DNA of 32,062 nt from Sphingomonadaceae bacterium. Lineage in GTDB: Bacteria; Pseudomonadota; Alphaproteobacteria; Sphingomonadales; Sphingomonadaceae. The DNA lies in assembly GCA_947472735.1 (NCBI GenBank), contig CANJBY010000024.1, positions 1 to 32,062 of the forward strand. The letters run 5' to 3'. A program made the position numbers and the translations under genes. Shown piece by piece: positions 20,301 to 27,579 of this stretch (position 1 is its first letter; each line of letters opens with the position of its first letter). Below the pieces are notes generated by a model. It worked only from the letters and a program-made list of their open reading frames with translations. It did not search any database and was not told where the DNA came from.

Positions 20301-21407
20301 ATGCACGTCGGATTCGCAACCGGCTTCGCGCACCAGCGCGGGCGGGACTATCCCGACTTCCAGTTCATCCGCGAGGAGCTTGAGAACTGCGTCCTGGCCG
20401 AAGAGCTCGGCTATGATTCGGTGTGGATCACCGAGCATCACTTTTCCGACTACTCGATGTCGAACGATCCGCTCCAGCTGCTGTCCTACATCGCAGGCCG
20501 GACCAAGCGGGTAAAGCTCGGCACGCAGGTCATCATCGCCCCCTGGCGCGATCCCGTGCGGCTGGCCGAGGCGATCATCAACCTCGACATCATGTCGGGC
20601 GGGCGCGCACTGCTCGGTTTCGGCGGCGGGCTTTCACCGATGGAGTTCGAAGGCCTGCGGATCGACCAGAACCAGTCGCGCGCGCTCTACACCGAAGTTC
20701 TCGACCTGGTGATCCCGGCGATCGAGACCGGGGTGATCGAAGGCGGCGATATCTTCAAGCAGCCCCGGCGCGAGCTGCGCCCCGGGCCGATGAAGAGCTT
20801 TGCCGGGCGCAAGTTCTGCGGTTCGCTCTCGGGCACCTCGATGCGCTCGGCCGCGCAGCACGGGTTCGGCAACATGGTGCTGATGCTGCCCCAGCGCGGG
20901 CAAGTGCCGCCGCCCGATCTCTACACCAGCGTCTGGCAGGAAGTGCACGGACCGGGCAGCTTGCCGCCGCAGCCGATCGTTTCGGGCAACTACTTTGTCG
21001 ACGAAAGCGCCGACCGCGCGCTGGAGATCGGCTCGCGCTACCTCGCTAACACCATGCGCGGGGCGATCCACAACTACAGCCTTTCGGTGAAGGGCGCGTT
21101 CGACAACATCAAGGGCTACGAGAGCTACGACAGGATGTACGTCGCTCCGGAAAACATCGACGACTACGTCGCGCAGTTCGGCCAGAGCGTGGTCGCCGGG
21201 ACGCCGCAGATGGTCATCGAACGGATGGCCGAGATCAAGGATATCTACCAGCCGCAGGCCTTCTTCCCGCACGTCTACTTCGGCGGCATGCCGCAGGACG
21301 AGGCGCTGCGCTCGATGCGGATGTTCGCGGCGGAAGTCATGCCCGAGGTGAGGAGCTGGCACGCCGAGGTTTCGATCGACGACCGGTTCCTGGAGGCGGC
21401 AGAGTAA
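20301..21407 (+). CDS. LLM class (luciferase-like) flavin-dependent oxidoreductase
   Basis: This 368-residue protein belongs to the bacterial luciferase-like TIM-barrel superfamily, which uses reduced FMN or F420 for monooxygenation or dehydrogenation. ATG 20301 (MHVGFATGFAHQRG) follows GAGGAG by 7 nt. Diagnostic segments are LAEELGYDSVWITEHHF, YIAGRTKRVKLGTQV, PWRDPVRLAEAIINLDIMSGGR and LGFGGGLSP. The late segment VVAGTPQMVIERMAEI is also typical. The substrate cannot be read from the sequence. No flavin reductase gene is adjacent. The gene ends 4 bp from the convergent DMT transporter, and two further oxidoreductase or CoA-type genes follow on the same strand after that. Confidence 0.92.
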   Translation: MHVGFATGFAHQRGRDYPDFQFIREELENCVLAEELGYDSVWITEHHFSDYSMSNDPLQLLSYIAGRTKRVKLGTQVIIAPWRDPVRLAEAIINLDIMSGGRALLGFGGGLSPMEFEGLRIDQNQSRALYTEVLDLVIPAIETGVIEGGDIFKQPRRELRPGPMKSFAGRKFCGSLSGTSMRSAAQHGFGNMVLMLPQRGQVPPPDLYTSVWQEVHGPGSLPPQPIVSGNYFVDESADRALEIGSRYLANTMRGAIHNYSLSVKGAFDNIKGYESYDRMYVAPENIDDYVAQFGQSVVAGTPQMVIERMAEIKDIYQPQAFFPHVYFGGMPQDEALRSMRMFAAEVMPEVRSWHAEVSIDDRFLEAAE

Positions 21408-21411
21408 GCCG

Positions 21412-22293
21412 CTACTTCTCGCCGGCGCGGGCCAGCACCAGCGCGCCGGCGATCAGCGCCATGCCCACCACGTCAACCGCGCTGAGTGTCTCGCCGAAAG
21501 TAAGCCAACCCGCCAGCGCGGCGATTGCCGGCTGAGTCAGCAGCGCCAGCCCGATTACCAGCGGGCGGAAGTGGCGCAGCGAGTAGACCAGCAGCCCCTG
21601 CCCCAGCAGCTGGCTGCCGAATGCCAGGGCAATCAGCGGCCGCCAGTCATGCGGCCAGACCGGTTCGCCCAGCGCCAGCGCCATGCCCAGCACCGGCAGT
21701 GCACTCGCCGCAGTGGTCAGCGCGAGCAGGCTCCAGCCTCCAAGTCTGGCGCGGGCGTCCTGCAGAATCAGAATGTAGCCGGCGTAAAACAGCCCGGCGA
21801 GCAGGCACAGCGCATCGCCGATCAGGGTATCGGTGCCGATCTCCAGGCTGCGGCCCATTAGGATTGCGGTGCCGGCCAGAGCCGCGGCGAAGGCTGACCA
21901 CTCGGCGATGCGCGGTGCCCGGCGCAGCGCGATCAGGCCCCAAGCCATCAGCACGATGCTGCCGGCATTCCCGAACAGGGTGGCATTGCCCAAGCGGGTG
22001 TGACCGATCCCGAGGTGCCAGCTGGCCAGGTCAAAGGCGAACAGCAGGCCCGCAATGCCCAGCACCAGCAAAGTGCGGCGCGGCAGCCCGGTCATGGCCT
22101 CCCCGCGCATCCTGGCGAGCAGGACAAGGAACGGCAGCGCCAGCGCCAGCCGCCAGAAACCGGCCGACACCGGCCCGCTGTCTGCCAGCCGTACCGACCA
22201 GGCACCCAGCGCCAGCGCGGCATTGCCGAGCAGCAGCGCCGCAACATGGCGGGCGCTCCAGCGCGGTTCCAGGCTGCCGGCGGGATTGACCAT
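21412..22293 (-). CDS. DMT superfamily (EamA) transporter
   Basis: This 293-residue integral membrane protein has about ten hydrophobic helices in two homologous halves, the EamA/RhaT pattern. ATG 22293 (MVNPAGSLEPRWSAR) is preferred; an in-frame TTG extends to 22311. The first half has LALGAWSVRLADSGPVSAGFWRL, the second a repeat-like GDALCLLAGLFYAGYILIL and the closing AIAALAGWLTFGETLSAVDVVG. The family exports metabolites, amino acids or drugs, and the substrate here is unknown. It is convergent with the LLM gene and divergent from the Old Yellow Enzyme gene across a 67-bp spacer. Confidence 0.92.
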   Translation of the reverse strand: MVNPAGSLEPRWSARHVAALLLGNAALALGAWSVRLADSGPVSAGFWRLALALPFLVLLARMRGEAMTGLPRRTLLVLGIAGLLFAFDLASWHLGIGHTRLGNATLFGNAGSIVLMAWGLIALRRAPRIAEWSAFAAALAGTAILMGRSLEIGTDTLIGDALCLLAGLFYAGYILILQDARARLGGWSLLALTTAASALPVLGMALALGEPVWPHDWRPLIALAFGSQLLGQGLLVYSLRHFRPLVIGLALLTQPAIAALAGWLTFGETLSAVDVVGMALIAGALVLARAGEK

Positions 22294-22360
22294 GGCCCGC
22301 ACTAGCCGCAAATCACTCCGACACGCACCAGATATTCACTTTCCCCGGCGAGGTAGCGGC

Positions 22361-23467
22361 ATGCATGATTCGTTGTTCACCCCAGTAAGGCTCGGCGCGA
22401 TCGAAGCGCGTAACCGGATCGCCATGGCGCCGATGACCCGCGGCCGGTCGGATCCGAGCGGTATGCCCAACGCGCTGATGGCGGAATACTATGCCCAGCG
22501 GTCCGGAGCGGGGCTGATCATCACCGAGGCGACCTCGATCAGCGCCCAGGGTCACGGTTGGCCGAACGCTCCCGGCATCTGGCACGATGACCATGCCGAA
22601 GGCTGGAAGCAGGTGACCGAGGCGGTCCACCAGCGCGGGAGCAAGATCGTGCTGCAGCTCTGGCACATGGGCCGGATCGTCAGCTCGGCCATGCTGGGCG
22701 GGCAGCCGCCGCTATCGGCTTCGGCCACCCAGGCGCCGGGCGATGCCTGGACCTACAATGGCAAGCAGCGCCACGACGTAGCCCGGCCGATGACGAAGGA
22801 TGAAATTGCGACGACCATTGCCGACTATGCCGCCGCCGGCCGGCGCGCGCTGGCCGCCGGGTTCGACGGGGTCCAGCTTCATGGCGCCAACGGCTACCTG
22901 ATCGACCAGTTCCTGCGCGACGGCACGAACCAGCGCGAGGACGAATATGGCGGTTCGGTCCAGAACCGCTGCCGCCTGCTGCGTGAAGTGCTTGAGGCGT
23001 TGGTGGCCGAATGCGGCGCGGCGCGGGTCTCGGTCCGCTATTCGCCGAACGACGGGATCCAGGGCTGCGCGGATTCCGATCCCGACACCTTGTTCGCCGA
23101 AGCCGCACGGGTGGCGCAGGCGCTCGAACTCGGCTTCGTCGAGCTGCGCGATCCCGGCCCGGATGGCACCTTCGGCCGCTCCGAAGGCGTCAAGCGCAGC
23201 CCGCTGGTCCGCTCGATCTACACCGGCCCACTGATGCTCAACGCCGATTACGACGCCGCCCGGGCCGAGGCCGATATCCTCGCCGGGCGGTGCGAGGCAG
23301 TGAGCATCGGGCGGTCCTACATCACCAATCCGGACCTCGCCGAACGGATCCGCGCCGGCGCCCCGCTGGCCCCGAACGCCGATATGGCGAACAGCTGGTA
23401 TACCAAGGGCGCAGAGGGCTATACCGATTTCCCGGCCTTGGCTGACAGTCGCGAAGGGGTGGATTGA
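22361..23467 (+). CDS. NADH:flavin oxidoreductase, Old Yellow Enzyme family
   Basis: This is an FMN-dependent TIM-barrel ene-reductase of 368 residues, reducing activated C=C bonds with NAD(P)H. ATG 22361 (MHDSLFTPVRLGAIE) has a CGAGGT ribosome site about 6 nt upstream and lies beyond the divergent transporter; the frame stays open further upstream but the homology starts here. Family segments are NRIAMAPMTR, the substrate-binding HGANGYLIDQF with His 174 and Asn 177, and DEYGGSVQNR. The C-terminal flavin phosphate site (SIGRSYITNPDL) is also present. The layout is close to the NemA/alkene reductase group. The physiological substrate is unknown. The next gene begins 2 bp after the stop, so the two are probably co-transcribed. 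Confidence 0.95.
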   Translation: MHDSLFTPVRLGAIEARNRIAMAPMTRGRSDPSGMPNALMAEYYAQRSGAGLIITEATSISAQGHGWPNAPGIWHDDHAEGWKQVTEAVHQRGSKIVLQLWHMGRIVSSAMLGGQPPLSASATQAPGDAWTYNGKQRHDVARPMTKDEIATTIADYAAAGRRALAAGFDGVQLHGANGYLIDQFLRDGTNQREDEYGGSVQNRCRLLREVLEALVAECGAARVSVRYSPNDGIQGCADSDPDTLFAEAARVAQALELGFVELRDPGPDGTFGRSEGVKRSPLVRSIYTGPLMLNADYDAARAEADILAGRCEAVSIGRSYITNPDLAERIRAGAPLAPNADMANSWYTKGAEGYTDFPALADSREGVD

Positions 23468-23469
23468 CC

Positions 23470-24354
23470 GTGCAGTATCGCAGCTGGCTATTCGTGCCCG
23501 CCGACAGCGAGAAGAAGCTCGCCCGGGCCAGTTCCACGGGCGCCGACGTGATCATTCTCGACCTGGAAGATGCCGTCGCCCCGGCGCGCAAGGCCATGGC
23601 CCGCGGCCTGGCCTGTGACTGGCTGAAGACGCATCGCACGCAAATCCTGGCCGGCCGGCCGCTCGGACGCTGGGTGCGGATCAACGCCCTCGACAGCAGC
23701 TACTGGCGCGAGGATCTGCTCGCGGTGATGTCGGGAGCACCTGACGGGATCATGTTGCCCAAGGCGGCCGGCCCGGCGGCGCTGCAGCAGGTGGCGGCGG
23801 AGCTCTACGAGCTCGAACAGCGCAATGGCGTGCCGACCGGTTCTATCCGCATCCTGCCACTGGTCTCCGAAACCCCGCAAGCCGCGCTCGGCATCGCCGC
23901 CTATGCCGAAGCCTCTCACCCGCGCCTGCTGGGGCTGACCTGGGGCGCGGAAGACCTCTCCGCCGCCATCGGCGCGACCCGCCGCCGCGACGAGACCGGA
24001 ATGTGGACCGACACCTTCCGCTTCGTGCGCTCGCAGACCCTGCTCGCGGCGCATGCCCGCGGCGTGATGGCGATCGACACGCTCCATTCGGACTATTCCG
24101 ACCAGGCCGGGCTGCAACGCATGGCCGAGGCATCGCGAGCTGACGGGTTTTCCGGGATGCTCGCGATCCATCCCGCGCAAGTGCCCGTCATCAATGCCGC
24201 CTTCACGCCCAGCGAGCAGGACATGGCCGAAGCGCGGGCCATTGTTGCCGCTTTCGCCGCCAGTCCCGAAGCCGGTACGCTGCAAATCAACTCGCGGATG
24301 ATAGACCGGCCGCATCTCAAGCTGGCCAAGCGGGTGCTGGGCCTGGAGAATTAG
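23470..24354 (+). CDS. HpcH/HpaI aldolase / citrate lyase beta-like CoA ester lyase
   Basis: This 294-residue protein is of the CitE/malyl-CoA lyase-like TIM-barrel family, which cleaves or forms acyl-CoA esters or their thioester intermediates. GTG 23470 is preferred because AAGGGG ends 10 nt upstream; an in-frame TTG at 23464 overlaps the stop of the previous gene. Family segments are SWLFVPADSEKKLARA, VIILDLEDAVAPARK with acidic Mg-binding residues, RINALDS, the KAAGPAALQQV loop, LPLVSETPQAAL and GLTWGAEDLSAAIGA. It is a free-standing CitE-like protein, not part of a citrate lyase operon. It is probably co-transcribed with the ene-reductase. The exact CoA substrate is unknown. Confidence 0.92.
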   Translation: MQYRSWLFVPADSEKKLARASSTGADVIILDLEDAVAPARKAMARGLACDWLKTHRTQILAGRPLGRWVRINALDSSYWREDLLAVMSGAPDGIMLPKAAGPAALQQVAAELYELEQRNGVPTGSIRILPLVSETPQAALGIAAYAEASHPRLLGLTWGAEDLSAAIGATRRRDETGMWTDTFRFVRSQTLLAAHARGVMAIDTLHSDYSDQAGLQRMAEASRADGFSGMLAIHPAQVPVINAAFTPSEQDMAEARAIVAAFAASPEAGTLQINSRMIDRPHLKLAKRVLGLEN

Positions 24355-24442
24355 ATCGTCCGAATGCCGCTGCCGGCAAGAAAATTGCCGCCGCCGATTC
24401 TATCGAGTCAAGCGGCCGCAATGCCTGTCCACGGACAAAAAT

Positions 24443-24451
24443 TTTTTCACA
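24443..24451 (+). promoter_or_regulatory. DnaA box
   Basis: TTTTTCACA fits the TT(A/T)TNCACA DnaA box consensus at every position. A GATTC site abuts it directly (24452-24456) and GACTC follows at 24462. It lies about 415 bp upstream of the nrdA start. Because the match is a run of T plus CACA, chance occurrence is possible. Confidence 0.45.
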
Positions 24452-24552
24452 GATTCACTTTGACTCTTGCGCGCCGCGCCACTGCCCGGATTTCCGCGCG
24501 TCGCTGCCCGGCCGCGCCGTGTTTGCGGAGTCCGGGAGCCTGTCCGGCCGGG

Positions 24553-24567
24553 TTAAAAGCCATTTAC
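24553..24567 (+). promoter_or_regulatory. CtrA-like binding motif
   Basis: TTAA-N7-TTAC matches the alphaproteobacterial CtrA consensus TTAA-N7-TTAA at seven of eight defined positions, preceded by GG. A single near-match in a region of modest A+T content is weak evidence alone; its position among other cell-cycle-type sites upstream of nrdA gives it some weight. Confidence 0.3.
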
Positions 24568-24592
24568 CCTCTTGCGCGCAATTTTGGTTGAG

Positions 24593-24608
24593 GCACTATC
24601 AATAGTGG
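24593..24608 (+). promoter_or_regulatory. NrdR-like box upstream of nrdA
   Basis: GCACTATCAATAGTGG contains the perfect inverted repeat CACTAT-CA-ATAGTG and matches the 16-bp NrdR box consensus acaCwAtATaTwGtgt at 12 positions. The mismatches are at both ends and in the central two bases. NrdR usually binds two boxes 15 or 16 bp apart; at the expected downstream spacing only a degenerate match (7 of 16, from 24625) is present. Location before a ribonucleotide reductase gene makes it credible. Confidence 0.55.
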
Positions 24609-24786
24609 TCCGGCAATCGGGGGGACCTACTAGACCTTGATTTCGTAGTACCGGGGCGCTTCGTCGCCCGAGACGGATTCAAGGCTGGCTAGGCACTCCG
24701 CAGCCGGAGATTGGGGACACTTCGGGGGATAAATATTCTCCTTTTGTTTCCCCGATCTGATAGATTGGGCGCTTGCCCGCCGATTC

Positions 24787-24801
24787 GAACGTATGCGGAA
24801 C
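24787..24801 (+). promoter_or_regulatory. LexA (SOS) box, alphaproteobacterial type
   Basis: GAACGTATGCGGAAC is an exact GAAC-N7-GAAC direct repeat, the LexA operator form known from Rhodobacter, Caulobacter and other alphaproteobacteria. It ends 64 bp before the nrdA start codon. A GATTC site abuts it on the upstream side. This suggests nrdA is induced by DNA damage. Confidence 0.65.
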
Positions 24802-24865
24802 AGATGGACCGGGTCACACCGGCCGCGCCGCAGCCGGGGACGGTGCAGTTTGGGGGCTGATTACA

Positions 24866-26926
24866 GTGGATTTCAGGAACGACAGCGAGACGGAAGTGCA
24901 GTCGAGTGATGTGGACATGTTCGCGGCAGAGGCCCCCGGGGCCGCGCCTGTGAAAAGCGGAACGGAGGCGGGCCAGAGCCCGGCGATCGGGATGACGGAA
25001 AAGCTGGATGCCGGCTCGACGGGACTGGTCGAGAAAATCGATGTAGAGAAGCTCGGCGCGGACGCGCTGGTGGGGGCCACACAGGCCGTGGCCAAGGCCG
25101 CCAAGCTGGACGATTCCAAGTCGGTCCAGCCGCGCCGGTTCGCGATCGAGGTCGATCATGCCCGCGATGCGCTGCTGACCGATTTCGGCAAGGACACGCT
25201 CGACGACCGCTACCTGCTCCCCGGCGAGAAGTACCAGGATCTCTTCGCCCGCGTGGCCGATGCCTATGCCGACGACGAGGCCCATGCCCAGCGCCTGTAT
25301 GACTATATCTCGCGGCTGTGGTTCATGCCGGCCACCCCCGTGCTGTCCAACGGCGGCACCGGCCGCGGCCTGCCGATCAGCTGCTACCTCAATTCGGTGG
25401 ATGACAGCCTTGAGGGCATCGTCGGCACCTGGAACGAGAACGTCTGGCTGGCCAGCAAGGGCGGCGGGATCGGCACGTACTGGGGCAAGGTCCGCGGGAT
25501 TGGCGAGCCGGTCGGCCTGAACGGCAAGACCAGCGGAATCATTCCTTTCGTCCGCGTGATGGACAGCCTGACCCTGGCGATTTCGCAGGGCTCGCTGCGG
25601 CGCGGTTCGGCCGCCTGCTATCTCGACGTCGCGCATCCCGAGATCGAGGAGTTCCTCGAAATCCGCAAGCCGTCGGGCGATTTCAACCGCAAGGCGCTCA
25701 ATCTGCACCACGGCGTGCTGCTGACTGACGAGTTCATGGAAGCCGTGCGCGACGGCGCCGAATTCATGCTCCGCAGCCCCAAGGACGGCACCGTCCGCGG
25801 CAAGGTCGATGCCCGCTCGCTGTTCCAGAAGCTGGTCGAGACCCGCCTCGCCACCGGCGAACCCTACATCGTCTTCTCCGACACCGTGAACCGGACGATG
25901 CCCAAGCATCACCGCGATCTGGGGCTCAAGGTTTCGACCTCGAACCTGTGCTCGGAAATCACCCTGCCCACCGGCCGCGACCACCTCGGCAACGATCGCA
26001 CCGCGGTATGCTGCCTCTCCTCGCTCAATATCGAGACCTGGGAGCAGTGGCAGGGCGACGACCTGTTCATCGAAGACGTGCTGCGCTTCCTGGATAACGT
26101 GCTGCAGGACTATATCGACCGCGCGCCTGAGGAAATGGCCCGCGCCAAGTACTCGGCCATGCGCGAACGCTCGGTCGGCATGGGGGTGATGGGCTTCCAC
26201 TCCTACCTGCAGATGAAAGGCATCGCCTTCGAGAGCGCCATGGCCAAGGCCATGAACCTCAAGATGTTCAAGCACATCGCGGCCAAGGCGGATGAAGCCA
26301 GCCTGATGCTGGCGCAAGAACGCGGCGCGTGCCCGGATGCGGCGGACATGGGCGTGATGCAGCGCTTCTCGTGCAAGATGGCCATCGCGCCGACCGCTTC
26401 GATCTCGATCATCTGCGGCGGCACCTCGGCCTGCATCGAGCCGATCCCGGCCAACATCTACACCCACAAGACGCTTTCGGGCAGCTTCGTGGTCAAGAAC
26501 CCGTACCTGGAAAAGCTGCTGCAAGCGAAGAGCAAGGATTCCACCAATGTGTGGAACTCGATCCTCGAGCATGGCGGCTCGGTCCAGCATCTCGATTTCC
26601 TCTCGCCTGAGGAAAAGGCGGTCTACAAGACCAGCTTCGAGATCGACCAGCGCTGGCTGCTCGAATTCGCGGCGGATCGCACGCCCTTCATCGACCAGGC
26701 ACAGAGCCTCAACCTCTACATCCCCGCCGACGTCGAGAAGTGGGACCTGATGCAGCTGCACTTCCAGGCCTGGGAGAAGGGCATCAAGTCGCTCTACTAC
26801 CTGCGCTCGAAGAGCGTGCAGCGCGCGGGCTTCGCCGGCGGCGTGGAAGCGGACAACACCGCTATCGCCCCCGTGATCGAACTCGCCGCGCCGACGGATT
26901 ACGAGGAATGCCTGGCCTGCCAGTGA
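24866..26926 (+). CDS. nrdA: Ribonucleoside-diphosphate reductase, class I, alpha subunit
   Basis: This is the catalytic subunit of aerobic ribonucleotide reductase, reducing NDPs to dNDPs with the radical supplied by NrdB. GTG 24866 (MDFRNDSETEVQ) gives 686 residues; ATG 24917 is an alternative. The active site has N360, C362 and E364 (NLCSE). C173 and C382 form the likely redox pair, Y644-Y645 carry the radical path (SLYYLRS), and C682/C685 form the C-terminal shuttle (ECLACQ). Residues 1 to about 90 are acidic, Ala-rich and show no ATP-cone pattern, so the dATP-sensing activity site of E. coli-type NrdA appears absent. nrdB is not adjacent: it begins 4.8 kb downstream. Several regulatory motifs lie upstream. 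Confidence 0.97.
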   Translation: MDFRNDSETEVQSSDVDMFAAEAPGAAPVKSGTEAGQSPAIGMTEKLDAGSTGLVEKIDVEKLGADALVGATQAVAKAAKLDDSKSVQPRRFAIEVDHARDALLTDFGKDTLDDRYLLPGEKYQDLFARVADAYADDEAHAQRLYDYISRLWFMPATPVLSNGGTGRGLPISCYLNSVDDSLEGIVGTWNENVWLASKGGGIGTYWGKVRGIGEPVGLNGKTSGIIPFVRVMDSLTLAISQGSLRRGSAACYLDVAHPEIEEFLEIRKPSGDFNRKALNLHHGVLLTDEFMEAVRDGAEFMLRSPKDGTVRGKVDARSLFQKLVETRLATGEPYIVFSDTVNRTMPKHHRDLGLKVSTSNLCSEITLPTGRDHLGNDRTAVCCLSSLNIETWEQWQGDDLFIEDVLRFLDNVLQDYIDRAPEEMARAKYSAMRERSVGMGVMGFHSYLQMKGIAFESAMAKAMNLKMFKHIAAKADEASLMLAQERGACPDAADMGVMQRFSCKMAIAPTASISIICGGTSACIEPIPANIYTHKTLSGSFVVKNPYLEKLLQAKSKDSTNVWNSILEHGGSVQHLDFLSPEEKAVYKTSFEIDQRWLLEFAADRTPFIDQAQSLNLYIPADVEKWDLMQLHFQAWEKGIKSLYYLRSKSVQRAGFAGGVEADNTAIAPVIELAAPTDYEECLACQ

Positions 26927-26950
26927 ATTGAGGCAAGCGCTGCTGCTCCT

Positions 26951-27051
26951 CGCCCGTCCATGCTGAGCTTGTCGAAGTATCGTACTTGTTCTTGAGTGCC
27001 GCGCTGCGGCAAGAAGAGCAGGACAGTGCTTCGACAAGCTCAGCACGGGCG
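26951..27051. repeat. Long palindromic (REP/BIME-like) repeat downstream of nrdA
   Basis: Two perfectly complementary 17-nt arms, TGCTGAGCTTGTCGAAG (26961-26977) and CTTCGACAAGCTCAGCA (27029-27045), are flanked by a further CGCCCG/CGGGCG pair (26951-26956 and 27046-27051) offset by a 4-nt bulge. The inner 51 bp retain partial pairing. I recognise this arm as a dispersed intergenic repeat of sphingomonads, often mis-translated as MLSLSKHCP. It could act as a transcript 3' end stabiliser or attenuator. A related half-copy is at 16853-16869. Confidence 0.85.
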
Positions 27052-27069
27052 GGTTTGGAGTTTGGTTTG

Positions 27070-27098
27070 GTGAAAAGCACCGCAGCCGCCGTTACAAT
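27070..27098 (+). promoter_or_regulatory. Candidate sigma-70 promoter for the PepSY-cupin-glycan series
   Basis: GTGAAA (27070-27075, four of six to TTGACA) and TACAAT (27093-27098, five of six to TATAAT) are separated by 17 bp. They lie just after the palindromic repeat and about 80 bp before the first gene. A separate promoter here would uncouple the downstream genes from nrdA. Confidence 0.4.
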
Positions 27099-27180
27099 CC
27101 GCGACAGTCTGATGCTTGCCACGCCCGCCAGGATCGGCTCCAGCCGAGCGCGGGAAAACCGTAACAGGAGTTAGGATCAC

Positions 27181-27579
27181 ATGCGCAAGTGGCACCGTTG
27201 GATATCGCTGTTTTTCGGCGTGTTCATGCTGTGGATCGCGGCGACCGGCGTGCTCAGCCAGGTCGTGCCGTTCGTACAGCGCGGCGGGTTCGAGAATGAG
27301 GCGGCCGAGCAGCCCCAGCCCGCAGCTGTCGCTCCGGCCGGCTTCGTCTGCCCCGAGACCATGACCTGCCGCCCCAAGCCGCCGGGCAATGGCCGCTCGA
27401 TCGTCGGGCTGCTCCACCACCTCCATTCCGGCGAGAGTTTCGGACCGCTGGGCGTGGTGATCTCGACCCTGTCCGGCCTTGCGCTGATCTTCTTCAGTTT
27501 TTCAGGACTCTGGCTATACATCCAGATGTGGCGCCACCGCCGTGCGCGCAAACTGGTCCCGGGATGGTTCTGGAAATGA
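27181..27579 (+). CDS. Short PepSY-associated transmembrane protein
   Basis: This 132-residue protein starts at ATG 27181, with AGGAG at 27166-27170. It has two membrane helices at about residues 7-29 and 90-113. The first (KWHRWISLFFGVFMLWIAATGVL) and second (LHHLHSGESFGPLGVVISTLSG, then GLWLYIQMWRHRR) match PepSY-associated TM segments of larger iron- or sulfite-linked membrane reductases. The periplasmic PepSY domains are missing; a Pro/Ala loop with Cys 57 and Cys 63 takes their place. His 79, 80 and 82 near the second helix could be heme or metal ligands. It overlaps the cupin start as ATGA, so the two are translationally coupled. Exact role unknown. Confidence 0.85.
   Translation: MRKWHRWISLFFGVFMLWIAATGVLSQVVPFVQRGGFENEAAEQPQPAAVAPAGFVCPETMTCRPKPPGNGRSIVGLLHHLHSGESFGPLGVVISTLSGLALIFFSFSGLWLYIQMWRHRRARKLVPGWFWK

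Larger units (their letters stand above)
24355..24865 (+). promoter_or_regulatory. 511-bp noncoding control region upstream of nrdA
   Basis: No convincing gene is seen in this gap. It holds a consensus DnaA box, a CtrA-like motif, an NrdR-like palindrome and a LexA box, each listed separately. It also holds seven GANTC sites, starting at 24396, 24405, 24452, 24462, 24528, 24676 and 24782. Other structures are an inverted repeat TGTCC-AC-GGACA (24425-24436) followed by an A/T-rich tract, and small hairpins near 24655-24669 and 24767-24778. No clear sigma-70 promoter could be chosen. Confidence 0.6.

Noticed and set aside
24425..24448. Inverted repeat TGTCC-AC-GGACA followed by an A/T tract, considered as a terminator for the CoA lyase gene
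   Set aside because: The stem is too short once a physical loop is allowed, and the tract is A-rich first, so termination is doubtful.
24364..24591. 75-codon open frame in the nrdA upstream region
   Set aside because: It has a Pro/Ala/Arg-rich composition, no ribosome site and overlaps the candidate regulatory sites; probably noncoding.
24689..27046. Long minus-strand open frame (785 codons) opposite nrdA, starting MLSLSKHCP
   Set aside because: It is an antisense shadow of nrdA. Its start lies in the palindromic repeat, a known source of spurious MLSLSKHCP proteins in sphingomonads.
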